DNA of 64,000 nt from an uncultured Gemmatimonadota bacterium (lineage in GTDB: Bacteria; Gemmatimonadota; Gemmatimonadetes; Palauibacterales; Palauibacteraceae): NCBI GenBank assembly GCA_913043255.1, contig CAJWLK010000003.1, positions 1-64,000 of the forward strand, in the 5' to 3' direction. This document shows, piece after piece, positions 7,920 through 16,944 of the stretch. Made by a program: the position numbers and the translations under genes. The notes under the pieces were generated by a model that saw nothing but the letters and a program-made list of their open reading frames with translations, searched no databases and had not been told where the DNA came from. Each line of letters starts with the position of its first letter. Within the stretch, counting starts at the first letter, position 1.

Positions 7920-10784
7920 ATGCTTTCTTCCGTACCGGCCAAAAAACAATATAAGTTGTTTCATAATAACATTTTAAGATCACTGATAGTTTTGGTTTGG
8001 TTCGGAACCGTAGGAGGCCTAAACGCGCAAGACCTCACGAGTCCCGAGGTGTTTTTCGGACACCAAATTGGGGCCGACTATGAACTTCCGGATTACACGG
8101 ACCTGACAGCGTATTGGGAGACGCTAGCTGCGGAATCTCCGCGCATGGCCCTCCATTCAATCGGTCAGACTGCCGAAGGGCGTGAGCAGTTAATGGCGAT
8201 TGTCACGTCAGCGGAGAATCATGAGAACCTGGAACACTATCGCCAGCTCTCAAAGCGTATGGCGCTCGCCGAAGGCGTCCATGAAGAGGAGGCCCGAGCG
8301 TTGGCGCGAGAAGGTAAGGCTGTCGTCTGGATCGATGGCGGTCTCCATGCGACAGAGGTTCTCGGTGCACAGCAACTCATGGAGTCACTTTGGCAAATGG
8401 TGAGTGGCACCGATGCTGAGACACTCCGAATTCTGGACGACGTCATCATCCTTTTCGTCCATGCCAATCCCGATGGGATGGAACTCGTCTCAAACTGGTA
8501 CATGCAGGTCGAAGATAAGACCAAGCGCTCCACCCGTGGGATTCCGCGGCTATATCAGAAATATGTTGGTCACGACAATAACCGTGACTTTTACGCGTCG
8601 ACCCAGGCCGAGACAGAAAATATAAATCGAGTCATGTACCGGGAATGGTACCCTCAGATTGTCTACAATCATCACCAGACGGGTCCAACCGGAACCGTTC
8701 TTTTCGCGCCACCATTCCGCGATCCCTTCAATTACAATTTGGACCCAATGGTTATCACCGGGATTGATCTCGTGGGCTCCGCTATGCATTCCCGTTTCAC
8801 GGCTGAGGGCAAGCCGGGGGCGACCAGGCGCCGGGGTGCTAACTACTCAACGTGGTGGAATGGAGGTCTTCGTACGACACCATATTTCCACAATATGATT
8901 GGGCTTCTCACTGAGACGATTGGCAATCCGACTCCGATGGAGATACCCATGATCATGGAGCGCATCGTTCCTAACGATGGGCTTCCCGCGCCTATAGAGC
9001 CCCAGCCATGGCACTTTCGGCAGTCCGTTGAATACTCCGTCACGGCCAACAAGGCAGTACTTGATCTCGCATCGCGTTATCGAGAGACCTTCCTCTACCG
9101 AATCTGGCGGATGGGAATGAACTCGATCGAACGTGGAAACAGTGACCACTGGACTATGCATCCTAAGCGTGTCGATTGGTTGCGCGAACAGATGAATGTA
9201 GGCCGTGGGGAGACGGATTTTGCTAACAACGTAGGAGGATTTGGCGGTTCGCGTGGTACTCGCGAGGATTATGAGAAACTGTTTGACCTCAAGCTGCGTG
9301 ACCCACGTGGTTACATTCTGCCCGCAGATCAACCTGATTTTCCAACCGCCACGAAGTTTGTCAACGCACTCCTAGAAACGGGTGTGACTGTGCATCGGGC
9401 GACGGAAGACTTCACCGTAGAAAACAGGCGATATCCTGCGGGTTCTTTCGTTGTAAAGTCGGCTCAGGCATTTCGGCCGCACGTGCTTGATATGTTTGAA
9501 CCACAGGACCACCCCAATGATTTTCAGTATCCGGGTGCACCACCCACACCACCTTACGACAATGCAGGTTGGACATTAGCCATCCAGATGGGCGTCAAGT
9601 TCGACCGCATTCTGGAAGGTTTTGATGGTCCATTCGCTGTGATCAACGAATGGAATGCACAGCCATTGGCCGGAACTGTGACGAACACCGACGGAGCTGT
9701 TGGATTCTTATTTAGTCATCAGGTAAATGATTCGTTTAAAGCCATAAACCGATTGCAGGCATCGGATCATGAGGTGTATTGGCTTACACAGCCGGTGACC
9801 GCAGATGGTGTCACACATGCAGAGGGAACGTTCTACGTTAAATCTCACCGTCAAACTGTAAAACTGTTAGGAGACTTGGCTACGAACTTAGGCATTCATT
9901 TCACAGGAGTTGATACAGTTCCTAGTTCGGACGCCCTTCGGTTACGTGCTCCTCGTGTGGCGTTATGGGATATTTATGGTGGCTCGATGCCCTCAGGTTG
10001 GATTCGTTGGATGCTCGAGCAGTTCGAGTACGCGGACGTTGATATCATTTATCCGCAACAACTGAACGCTGGCCATTTAAAAGATGATTATGATGTTATC
10101 ATTTTCCCCAGTGGAGCGATTGGTTCCCAGTTTGAGGATTTTGCGGCAGGCGCCACGGACTCCAATCGACAGACTGAACTGCGTCGGGAGTTCGGTCCAC
10201 GATCGCCGGATCGTGGATTGATTCCTGAGGAATACCAAGGCTGGCTTGGGCGAGTGACACCAGAAGCCACTCTTTCACCTCTTAAAGATTTCCTTGAGGA
10301 GGGTGGGTCAATTGTAACCATTGGTGGTTCGACTGCTCTTGGGAAGGCACTTGGTCTTCCGCTCAAGAACCAGCTCGTCAAAGATGGTCAGCGATTGGGT
10401 CGTGAAGAGTATTATGTCCCAGGCTCACTTCTTAGGTCACGCGTTGACAACTCGCGACTTGTCGCGTCAGGAGTGCCAACCGATCTGCCTGTGTCCTTTA
10501 ACAATAGCCCAGTATTCAATAGGGCCGCTCTTGAAATCGGAGATACTGATGAAATCGCGGTCCAACCCCTGGCATGGTTCGACAGTGAAGACCCCTTGAT
10601 CAGTGGTTGGGCATGGGGCCAGAACTACCTAGAGGGTGGAGTGACAATGGCAGAGGCACAGATAGGTCAAGGAATGCTGTATCTGTTTGGTCCGCTCATT
10701 ACACGCAGGGCACAACCACACGGCACTTTCAAATTCCTCTTTAACGCAATCGCGCTCTCCAATGCACAAATGGGTAAGATCTAG
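7920..10784 (+). CDS. Exported M14-family zinc carboxypeptidase
   Basis: About 954 aa. The frame is open from inside lon, but ATG 7920 has GAGGAG at 7907-7912 with good spacing, so I choose it. A signal peptide follows (positive LFHNNILR, hydrophobic SLIVLVWFG, cleavage near LNAQ). The M14 metallopeptidase domain shows the zinc motif GLHATEVLG (H about 143, E about 146), the third zinc His in IVYNHHQTG (about 250) and the catalytic Glu in LLTETIGNP (about 330). The large C-terminal half resembles an extra domain common in this exported subfamily, with VALWDIYGGSMPSGWIRW and a glutamine-amidotransferase-like VIIFPSGAIG. It probably degrades peptides outside the cytoplasmic membrane and lies 19 nt after lon. 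Confidence 0.9.
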   Translation: MLSSVPAKKQYKLFHNNILRSLIVLVWFGTVGGLNAQDLTSPEVFFGHQIGADYELPDYTDLTAYWETLAAESPRMALHSIGQTAEGREQLMAIVTSAENHENLEHYRQLSKRMALAEGVHEEEARALAREGKAVVWIDGGLHATEVLGAQQLMESLWQMVSGTDAETLRILDDVIILFVHANPDGMELVSNWYMQVEDKTKRSTRGIPRLYQKYVGHDNNRDFYASTQAETENINRVMYREWYPQIVYNHHQTGPTGTVLFAPPFRDPFNYNLDPMVITGIDLVGSAMHSRFTAEGKPGATRRRGANYSTWWNGGLRTTPYFHNMIGLLTETIGNPTPMEIPMIMERIVPNDGLPAPIEPQPWHFRQSVEYSVTANKAVLDLASRYRETFLYRIWRMGMNSIERGNSDHWTMHPKRVDWLREQMNVGRGETDFANNVGGFGGSRGTREDYEKLFDLKLRDPRGYILPADQPDFPTATKFVNALLETGVTVHRATEDFTVENRRYPAGSFVVKSAQAFRPHVLDMFEPQDHPNDFQYPGAPPTPPYDNAGWTLAIQMGVKFDRILEGFDGPFAVINEWNAQPLAGTVTNTDGAVGFLFSHQVNDSFKAINRLQASDHEVYWLTQPVTADGVTHAEGTFYVKSHRQTVKLLGDLATNLGIHFTGVDTVPSSDALRLRAPRVALWDIYGGSMPSGWIRWMLEQFEYADVDIIYPQQLNAGHLKDDYDVIIFPSGAIGSQFEDFAAGATDSNRQTELRREFGPRSPDRGLIPEEYQGWLGRVTPEATLSPLKDFLEEGGSIVTIGGSTALGKALGLPLKNQLVKDGQRLGREEYYVPGSLLRSRVDNSRLVASGVPTDLPVSFNNSPVFNRAALEIGDTDEIAVQPLAWFDSEDPLISGWAWGQNYLEGGVTMAEAQIGQGMLYLFGPLITRRAQPHGTFKFLFNAIALSNAQMGKI

Positions 10785-10817
10785 TTGCGGCTAAGAGATT
10801 TGCTGGTCTAGAAAGAA

Positions 10818-11663
10818 TCAAAGATACCCGAAATGCTCCATTACGGGTCGGAGGGATTGCTCAATCCGGCCTGCAGTGGCAGGGGAGAGTTCCTCCCGCC
10901 ACCCGTCGATCTTTCCTGACCGTATAAACGGTTCTCCAGACGACTGCAGTTTTCGAAAATGTTCGACACCGTGGCGCTCCTCGGTGTGTCGCATGGCTTT
11001 GAAACTCCCTCTTTCTTCGGCAGTGTTCAACGACTCAGGTGTTATTTTTATATCTAAGAATTTGACCAGTCGATCCAGTTGGTGGTGCCGGTCGTGCACG
11101 AGATCTTCGTACTTTATGAGTAATAAACTTGATGTGGTCGCGGGTGACAGGGCAAACCGGGTGACATGGTGATCCCAGCGATCAAGATTATGCATCCAGA
11201 CATCAAATCGATCATGCATCAAATATTTGTCTACAACTTCTTCCACACGAGCCTTTTTGTCTTGTCGTGCTACTCGATAGTGGTGCCATAGAGATACCAA
11301 TACTGAGCGAGGGTCACGAACCAGGTAGATCATGCGGTGGTAGCGCTCTGAGTAGACGGGTTGATGATTTCGAAAGGTACGAGGATTGGAGAGTTGTTGA
11401 TGTTTGGCGATGACATGGTCACGGCTACTAGCATCGGGTATGAATCGCCGAAGGTTTGCGAGTGTGATTTGATCGGCTTGCTTTGGGAATAGAACGAGTG
11501 CAAGTAAATAGGCGAGCCAGGTATTACCGGACTTTGGGTGCCCTACGAGAAAGACGTCGGTTTCACGTAGGGCTCGGGTAAAGCGTCCCTCCAAAAAGTG
11601 TGCACGGGCGTCGTAGTAGTGACAAGCACGCTTGAGTCGTTTTGTCCATGCCTCGGGTTTCAT
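10818..11663 (-). CDS. Sulfotransferase (PAPS-dependent), copy A
   Basis: 281-aa cytosolic-type sulfotransferase. The 5'-phosphosulfate-binding loop is VGHPKSGNTWLAYLLAL (HPKSGNTW at residues 42-49). The 3'-phosphate loop is YLVRDPRSVLVSLWHHY (RDPRS at 116-120). The C-terminal part has LIKYEDLVHDRHHQLDRLVKFLDI and RSGKIDGWREEL, matching the family's GxxGxWK-like end region. It transfers sulfate from PAPS to a hydroxyl, most likely of a sugar given the flanking glycosyltransferases. It is clearly paralogous to copy B (13496-14401). It is divergent from the glycosyltransferase at 11741, with 77 nt between them, and converges on the M14 gene. Confidence 0.9.
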   Translation of the reverse strand: MKPEAWTKRLKRACHYYDARAHFLEGRFTRALRETDVFLVGHPKSGNTWLAYLLALVLFPKQADQITLANLRRFIPDASSRDHVIAKHQQLSNPRTFRNHQPVYSERYHRMIYLVRDPRSVLVSLWHHYRVARQDKKARVEEVVDKYLMHDRFDVWMHNLDRWDHHVTRFALSPATTSSLLLIKYEDLVHDRHHQLDRLVKFLDIKITPESLNTAEERGSFKAMRHTEERHGVEHFRKLQSSGEPFIRSGKIDGWREELSPATAGRIEQSLRPVMEHFGYL

Positions 11664-11740
11664 GCGGTGTGTGACTATCCTGTGATATCTATGATCCGTG
11701 TTCTAGTAACGATAGCACCTACTGGAGATTCTTCGTAACG

Positions 11741-12634
11741 ATGACCGTGTCAGTGATCATCAGCACGTATAATCAACCGCGAGCACTTGAACTGGCCATT
11801 TGGGGATATTCGACTCAGACTCTGAGTGATTTTGAATTAATCATCGCAGACGACGGATCTGACTCGGGGACACGTGACCAGATCGAGCGGCTTCGCTATG
11901 AGACTGGTCTCACCATTGTCCACGTCTGGCAAGAAGATGTTGGTTTCCGGAAGTGCCGTATCCTAAACAGTGCGTTAAATAGAGCCACAGGTTCGTATGT
12001 GGTCATTAGTGATGGCGATTGCATCCCTCGACCCGACTTCTTAGCCACACACATTCGCTTAGCTGCACCCGGAAGATTTCTGTCCGGAGGTCGGATATGC
12101 GTCACGCGCGAAGTTTTCGATTCGCTGACACAGCGCGATGTGGTTAAAGGCTCCATCTTCGATGTTACATGGCTTCGGGTACGCAAAGCCCTCCCACGCT
12201 TCCGAGATATTCTCAAACTAAGTTCAAATGAGTTTGCGGACGCATTAGACCGATTCACGCCGACCCGGGCAACGTGGAATGGGCATAATTCCTCGGGTTG
12301 GCGAGCTGATTTTTTAGCTATTAATGGATTCGACGAACGTATGGGTTATGGCGGCGAGGACCGGGAATTCGGTGAGCGATTGCGAAACTATGGTGTACGT
12401 CCAAGGCAGGTACGTCACCGCGCCGTGTGTGTTCATCTAGATCATGATCGAGACTATATTCGAGAAGAAGTACGCAGTAAAAATGAACATATTCGTCGTG
12501 ATACCAGAGGTGTCCCGAAGGCGTTGTCACGTTTTGACAGTTGGATGAAAGGTCCAACTTGGACGGAGTTTGGTATTCGTAAGAGTCCAAGGCCCGAAGA
12601 TCAGGTACGGGACAAAACGGAACCAATAAAATGA
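11741..12634 (+). CDS. GT2 glycosyltransferase with galactosyltransferase-like C-terminal domain, copy A
   Basis: 297-aa family 2 glycosyltransferase of GT-A fold. The N-terminus VSVIISTYNQPRALELAI, IIADDGSDSGT (about 34) and the metal-binding VISDGDCIPRPDF (about 88-100) are diagnostic. GYGGEDREFGERLRNYG (about 205) is the acceptor/ED motif of the Glyco_tranf_2_7 region. No transmembrane segment is visible. It is likely to extend a surface polysaccharide or glycolipid, with sulfotransferase A divergently adjacent. It is paralogous to the glycosyltransferase on the other strand at 12669-13496 (STY start, DGDC, ED). Confidence 0.9.
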   Translation: MTVSVIISTYNQPRALELAIWGYSTQTLSDFELIIADDGSDSGTRDQIERLRYETGLTIVHVWQEDVGFRKCRILNSALNRATGSYVVISDGDCIPRPDFLATHIRLAAPGRFLSGGRICVTREVFDSLTQRDVVKGSIFDVTWLRVRKALPRFRDILKLSSNEFADALDRFTPTRATWNGHNSSGWRADFLAINGFDERMGYGGEDREFGERLRNYGVRPRQVRHRAVCVHLDHDRDYIREEVRSKNEHIRRDTRGVPKALSRFDSWMKGPTWTEFGIRKSPRPEDQVRDKTEPIK

Positions 12635-12668
12635 ATCTGGAACCCCATAAAAATTGATTCCGGTGGGT

Positions 12669-13496
12669 CTATAGGTACTGATTAACCCCACATTCAATCC
12701 AACTTTCAAGTCCTGCGACACGTTTCGCGAACCGATCGTAGTTTTCGGTTTCGGGTGTTCGCTGTGGGTGCCAGAGGTGAAGAACCGGCACAGCATAGCG
12801 CCCATCCTTCCGAGATACTCCCCTCTTGATGAGCCGGACGACAAAGTCATTGTCTTCTGCTCCCCAGCCTTTGTAGGACTCGTCGAACCCATTGATAGCT
12901 AGGGCGTCATCGCGCCACACGGCCAAGTTGCATCCTTTCGCCCCGTCCCATGCATGAGGTGAAATCTTCCGAAGTGGTCCAAGTGGGATTGAAAGCAACG
13001 GTGTGAAACGATCCGTGCGACGACGTAGTCGTTGAGTTAGCCAACGTAACGCGTTCCACTCGTGGACACGGATATTCCTCGTCAAAACCTCATTGGTAAG
13101 AGTGCGCCTGAGACTTATTCGGCTTCCTCGTACGAACCACCCACGTTCTGCGAGAAGGGCATGGCGTGCCACAAAATTTGGTCTCGTCAGACAGTCTCCA
13201 TCAATGAAGATGAGGTACTCAGTATCAATAGCGGCAATGGCCCGGTTACGAATCGCAGCGAGACGATACCCTTGGTCTTCTTGCCATACGTGCGTAAGGG
13301 ATAGGTGACCGTCCCTTGCAACACGTTCTACAAGTTCGCGGGTCTGGATACGAGACCCATCATCGGCAACAACCACTTTGAAGTGTCGGTACGTCTGCGC
13401 TATGAGACTTTTAAGGACCAGAGCTAGAGCCTCTGTGCGCTCATATGTGGAAATTATGATGCCAATCGTAGGCGTTAATGTTTGAGGTTGGCTCAT
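12669..13496 (-). CDS. GT2 glycosyltransferase, copy B
   Basis: 275-aa GT-A glycosyltransferase paralogous to the gene at 11741. It shows GIIISTYERTEALALVLKSL (about 13-32), VVVADDGSRIQT (about 37), the Asp motif FIDGDCLTRPNF (about 97) and the downstream GWGAEDNDFVVRL (about 215). Its ATG shares one base with the stop codon of sulfotransferase B (TGATG at 13494-13498), so the two are translationally coupled and probably act on the same glycan. It is convergent with glycosyltransferase A. Confidence 0.9.
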   Translation of the reverse strand: MSQPQTLTPTIGIIISTYERTEALALVLKSLIAQTYRHFKVVVADDGSRIQTRELVERVARDGHLSLTHVWQEDQGYRLAAIRNRAIAAIDTEYLIFIDGDCLTRPNFVARHALLAERGWFVRGSRISLRRTLTNEVLTRNIRVHEWNALRWLTQRLRRRTDRFTPLLSIPLGPLRKISPHAWDGAKGCNLAVWRDDALAINGFDESYKGWGAEDNDFVVRLIKRGVSRKDGRYAVPVLHLWHPQRTPETENYDRFAKRVAGLESWIECGVNQYL

Positions 13497-14401
13497 CAGT
13501 CGTACCCTGCCTCAGCCATGATCGACCCAAACTCGTTGCAAATGCGCGCAGAGATTTCTCCATCCATTTCATACACCCAGCCATCGACTTTGCCCTGCCG
13601 TACAAAGCTCCCTGCTCCCTTGGCACGCCCTTTATATGCTTCGGCACCGAATTGATCTTCCACCGCTCGCATGGCCCTGAAAGATCCACGCTCTACAGCG
13701 AGTGATAGCCGATCTGCATGTGGGGGCAAATCGAGAAAATGTGTAATCCCTTCCAGTACTATTCTTCGATTTTCCACTAAATCCTCGTACCGGACCACGT
13801 GTAAACGATCGTTCTTTTCTGACTCAAGGAACGCCATTTTAACCTGCCGATCCCATCGCACTATGTGCTTATTCCAATATGTAAAGCACCCCGTACCCTT
13901 CAGGTATTGATCTATAAATGATTCAAGCGAGGTGTCTTCATCACCTAACAGAACCCGGTACATGTGCCAATACGAGACTAAAACGGCGCGCGGGTCCCGA
14001 ATTATATAGAGGATTCGGGGATAGAGTTTGTGGTGAACTGGTTTTTCATTCCGAAATACCCTCGGATTGGGGAGGTGCTCATACCTCGCAATATCGTGAT
14101 CGCGGCCATGAACAAACGGAACAAAGTTTCCGACGTTTAGAAGATTAACGCTCGGATCTTTTTCTTCGGCCATAAGCAGCGCCAACATATAGGCGAGCCA
14201 GGTGTGTCCCGATTTAGGGTGACCCAGAAGAAATGTGTCTGTGTGTCGGAGTGCGCGGCGAAACTTCGGCTCCGAGATTCGGTTCCGGGCCTCGTAATAT
14301 CCAAGATGACGCTTGACCTTTCCGAACCAAACCTTAATGGGTGTTTCATGCCGGATATTGGGGTTAGGGGTTGGTGTATCGCTGGGGGTCTTCATAGACA
14401 T
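13496..14401 (-). CDS. Sulfotransferase (PAPS-dependent), copy B
   Basis: About 301 aa from ATG 14401, which overlaps the upstream stop as TAATG. The frame continues upstream to 14413, but that start would overlap the neighbour more. The PAPS loops are FLLGHPKSGHTWLAYMLAL and YIIRDPRAVLVSYWHMY, with VRYEDLVENRR and FVRQGKVDGWVYEM downstream. The segment before the first loop (KFRRALRHTDTFLLGHPKSG) aligns with copy A (RFTRALRETDVFLVGHPKSG). It is the middle gene of a tightly packed minus-strand set with sulfotransferase C upstream and glycosyltransferase B downstream. Confidence 0.9.
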   Translation of the reverse strand: MSMKTPSDTPTPNPNIRHETPIKVWFGKVKRHLGYYEARNRISEPKFRRALRHTDTFLLGHPKSGHTWLAYMLALLMAEEKDPSVNLLNVGNFVPFVHGRDHDIARYEHLPNPRVFRNEKPVHHKLYPRILYIIRDPRAVLVSYWHMYRVLLGDEDTSLESFIDQYLKGTGCFTYWNKHIVRWDRQVKMAFLESEKNDRLHVVRYEDLVENRRIVLEGITHFLDLPPHADRLSLAVERGSFRAMRAVEDQFGAEAYKGRAKGAGSFVRQGKVDGWVYEMDGEISARICNEFGSIMAEAGYD

Positions 14402-15150
14402 TACCGAACCCACGGAATGTCTTGATTGGTGAGTTCGGCGAGCTGATTATTATCCATGGGCCAGGTGTTCTCAACATATTCTCGGAACCAATCTGGCATA
14501 GGGGCTGCAGTCGATGAACCAATCACAAGATGTTTGGTTTCTTTGCTGGCCGGTAAAGTTGAATCAACCCCGATGAACTCGAATACGTCACGTAAGAGTA
14601 TTCCAGGTTGATCCCGGATATCGTCAAGGAAACCGAAGAAAAACTGTTTGGTGGGAAAGAAAGTTTTCCAGTTTTGTATACAAGTAACGTAGTCACTTCG
14701 CAGCCTTACATCGTCCGAGCCAAGGAATTCGACCAACTCGTCACGAGACACATCATGAATCGATCGTCCTCGCCACGTTGGAAACTCATATCTCGCATGA
14801 GACCATGCCCGTTCCGCGGGATCTCGCATGAGATAAATCAGTCGCACGTCAGGCATCCATCCATGAATGCGTTGGATCAGGGTTGGGTCGAGAATAGCAT
14901 ACGCCGGTGTTATTTCCCCGCGAATGCCTCTATGGAGAGGTCCTTGGACGAATCGTGCCAGATATCGGACCTTATTGAGTCGATCTAGAATTGAACCCGG
15001 TGCTCCGAGTTGTCCGATCTTGCGGTTAAAGAAGTGAATTTCTTTTCGTTCCATTCGGATCCGTGGGTGTTGGGCTAGTTTTGTCGCTAGCCATGTTGTG
15101 CCGGATCGCATTGCTCCGATCCCCAAAAAGCCAGGCATCAACCGACCCAT
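14401..15150 (-). CDS. Sulfotransferase C (heparan-sulfotransferase-like)
   Basis: 249-aa sulfotransferase of a different branch from copies A and B. The 5' PAPS loop is FLGIGAMRSGTTWLATKLA (about 8-26), followed by HPRIRMERKEIHFFN, a pattern seen in heparan-type sulfotransferases (KEpHfF). The 3' loop is YLMRDPAERAWSHARYEF. ATG 15150 has GGAGG four bases upstream and is preferred over the internal ATG at 15138. It is the first gene of the minus-strand sulfotransferase/glycosyltransferase set and shares the TAATG junction with copy B. Confidence 0.88.
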   Translation of the reverse strand: MGRLMPGFLGIGAMRSGTTWLATKLAQHPRIRMERKEIHFFNRKIGQLGAPGSILDRLNKVRYLARFVQGPLHRGIRGEITPAYAILDPTLIQRIHGWMPDVRLIYLMRDPAERAWSHARYEFPTWRGRSIHDVSRDELVEFLGSDDVRLRSDYVTCIQNWKTFFPTKQFFFGFLDDIRDQPGILLRDVFEFIGVDSTLPASKETKHLVIGSSTAAPMPDWFREYVENTWPMDNNQLAELTNQDIPWVR

Positions 15151-15507
15151 CAGTCCTCCGACTCATTCATTACGTTGCTGTTGATTCGCCATTTATTCTT
15201 GTACGTCACCAGATGCTTACACTACAGCCGCGTGCATGAAATTAAGATATATGCTGTCAACACATGTCGTTGCATAGTCTGATTTGGAACGTTGTCGACA
15301 AACCAGATCTTGCGCAGGTTCAACACTTGTTTTTCGAGAAGGCCCGTTTTTTATGAGGTTTGGTCTGTGGTCCGTAGCCGAATTTTTGTGGGGCAAATTA
15401 GTGCACCTCTATCTTCATTCGTGGTGGTCCATCGCAACTGACGTTATCCATAGCGATGTACTAGCCGCTATCCCATTCTCTCGATTTTGTAATAACGGAG
15501 CAGTGTC
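15151..15507. promoter_or_regulatory. Divergent intergenic region, no gene recognised
   Basis: 357 nt lie between sulfotransferase C (minus) and the rhodanese gene (plus). It should hold promoters for both directions. A short plus-strand frame starts near 15284 and overlaps the rhodanese start, but it has no ribosome-binding site or recognisable residues and is treated as chance. I found no strong hairpin. Confidence 0.3.
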
Positions 15508-16434
15508 ATGATTATCAGACTTCGCACAGTTCCTCGATGCGCCCTGATCGCGTTGGTGGTAAGTACTGTTACCCTGGCCACGATTGTTGATGTAGTTCAT
15601 GCACAGGGACCAGGTGTTTTGGCGAGTGTGGATTGGTTGGCCGAGAATATCAACGACCCCAACCTTGTATTGCTCCACGTCGGGATGGCTCACCGTGGGC
15701 TGCCCACAGAAGTTATCAAAGGTGCCCGGTTTTTAGAGTATACAGAGATCGCAGTGGAGCGTGACGGTCTAAGTACTGAACTTGCCACTGAACAGGAACT
15801 TGTGGCTACATTTCGCAGGGTTGGCATTTCAAACGATAGTCGTGTCGTTGTCTATGCAGACATCGGTCACATTGCTGCTCGCGCCTTCATGACGCTTGAT
15901 TATTTGGGGCACGGTGACCGGACTTCGGTACTGGATGGTGGACTTTTCGCGTGGAAAGATATTGCTGGCGAGTTGGACACTGAATTCGCCAACGGTCCCG
16001 CCGGGACCTTTGAAGCACGCGTGCGCAGTGATCTGTTTGTATCGGCTGACTGGATTCAAGAACACCTCAATGATCCGAGTGTGACGCTGATTGATGCGCG
16101 TCCTGAAGATGAATACACGGGGACGCGTCCCGGTCGTGACAACCTTAGAGGGGGGCACATTCCTGGTGCGTATAACCTGTATTGGGCAGATTTAACTCGG
16201 TCTGAAACAATGCCTACATTAAAAGAAATAGATGAAGTGAGGGCTTTGTTTGATGAGGCTGGCGCCTCAAAAAATGGGACGGTTGTCAATTATTGCTTGA
16301 TCGGTATGCGGGCCAGTTACACCTACATGGTTTCCCGGCATCTTGGATTTAACGCACGCTTCTATGATCCGTCGTGGAATGAATGGGGTGCGCGAGAAGA
16401 CCTTCCAATGGTGTCCGGATTAAAACGGAACTAA
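15508..16434 (+). CDS. Periplasmic thiosulfate sulfurtransferase (tandem rhodanese)
   Basis: 308-aa two-domain rhodanese with a signal peptide (MIIRLRTVPRCALIALVV, cleavage near VVHAQ), so it is exported. Domain 1 (about 40-160) is the inactive fold. Domain 2 (about 175-300) carries DARPEDEYTGTRPGRDNLRGG, GHIPGA and the active-site loop NYCLIGMRASYTYM with nucleophilic Cys near residue 262. GGAG sits 8 nt before the ATG. It would move sulfane sulfur between thiosulfate and cyanide or thiols in the periplasm. It precedes msrB and a multicopper oxidase on the same strand (gap 53 nt), suggesting a role in redox or sulfur stress outside the cytoplasm. Confidence 0.92.
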   Translation: MIIRLRTVPRCALIALVVSTVTLATIVDVVHAQGPGVLASVDWLAENINDPNLVLLHVGMAHRGLPTEVIKGARFLEYTEIAVERDGLSTELATEQELVATFRRVGISNDSRVVVYADIGHIAARAFMTLDYLGHGDRTSVLDGGLFAWKDIAGELDTEFANGPAGTFEARVRSDLFVSADWIQEHLNDPSVTLIDARPEDEYTGTRPGRDNLRGGHIPGAYNLYWADLTRSETMPTLKEIDEVRALFDEAGASKNGTVVNYCLIGMRASYTYMVSRHLGFNARFYDPSWNEWGAREDLPMVSGLKRN

Positions 16435-16487
16435 GAAGATGAATATATGACTCACTTCATAATGTTTCTGCCGGAGTTTTCTAGCTG

Positions 16488-16937
16488 ATGAGTGAAAATC
16501 AAGAAGATTGTGGTCAGGCGATCGAACCCTTGAAGAAGTCCAAAGCTCAGTGGCGGGACTTGTTATCGGATGATGCTTATCGGGTGTTGTTTCAGGATGG
16601 AACTGAACGATCCGGAACAAGTCCGTTGAATCACGAAAACCGGACCGGAACGTTCGTCTGTGTGGCCTGCAAGCTTCCCCTCTATACGAGCGATATGAAG
16701 TATGAAAGCGGGACCGGATGGCCGAGCTTCTTCCAGAGTATCCCTCGGCGTCTTGAAACGAAGCGTGACTTTAAGCTTGTGATCCCACGGACTGAGTATC
16801 ATTGCGTAAGGTGTGGTGGGCACCACGGTCATGTTTTTAAGGATGGCCCTGAACCGACGGGGAAGCGGTACTGTAACAACGGTGTCGCGTTGGAGTTCAT
16901 CCCATCAGGAGACCCGCTTCCAGATCTACAGGACTGA
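16488..16937 (+). CDS. msrB: Peptide-methionine (R)-S-oxide reductase MsrB
   Basis: 149 aa, the usual single-domain length. Zinc is held by two CxxC pairs (CVACK near 56 and CVRCGGHHGH near 105). SGTGWPSFFQSI is the substrate-pocket signature, and the catalytic Cys is in KRYCNNGVALEF (about 127). It reduces methionine-R-sulfoxide. No signal peptide is visible, so it is cytoplasmic although both neighbours are exported. It lies 53 nt after the rhodanese and 7 nt before the multicopper oxidase, so co-transcription is likely. Confidence 0.95.
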   Translation: MSENQEDCGQAIEPLKKSKAQWRDLLSDDAYRVLFQDGTERSGTSPLNHENRTGTFVCVACKLPLYTSDMKYESGTGWPSFFQSIPRRLETKRDFKLVIPRTEYHCVRCGGHHGHVFKDGPEPTGKRYCNNGVALEFIPSGDPLPDLQD

Positions 16938-16944
16938 GTTACTC

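Noticed and set aside
10772-10829. Possible hairpin between the M14 gene and sulfotransferase A (GGGTA ... TACCC)
   Set aside because: Only five pairs with a long, poorly paired interior; no T-tract.
12635-12668. Terminator between the convergent glycosyltransferases
   Set aside because: The short GGAACCCC and GGTGGGT stretches do not pair into a stable stem.
15284-15511. 75-aa frame in front of the rhodanese gene
   Set aside because: No ribosome-binding site, non-ATG start, no recognisable sequence, and it overlaps the well-supported rhodanese start.
16813-16944. Multicopper oxidase start inside msrB
   Set aside because: The upstream part is just msrB read in another frame; MRLGSTTLPS at 16945 begins a clear signal peptide.
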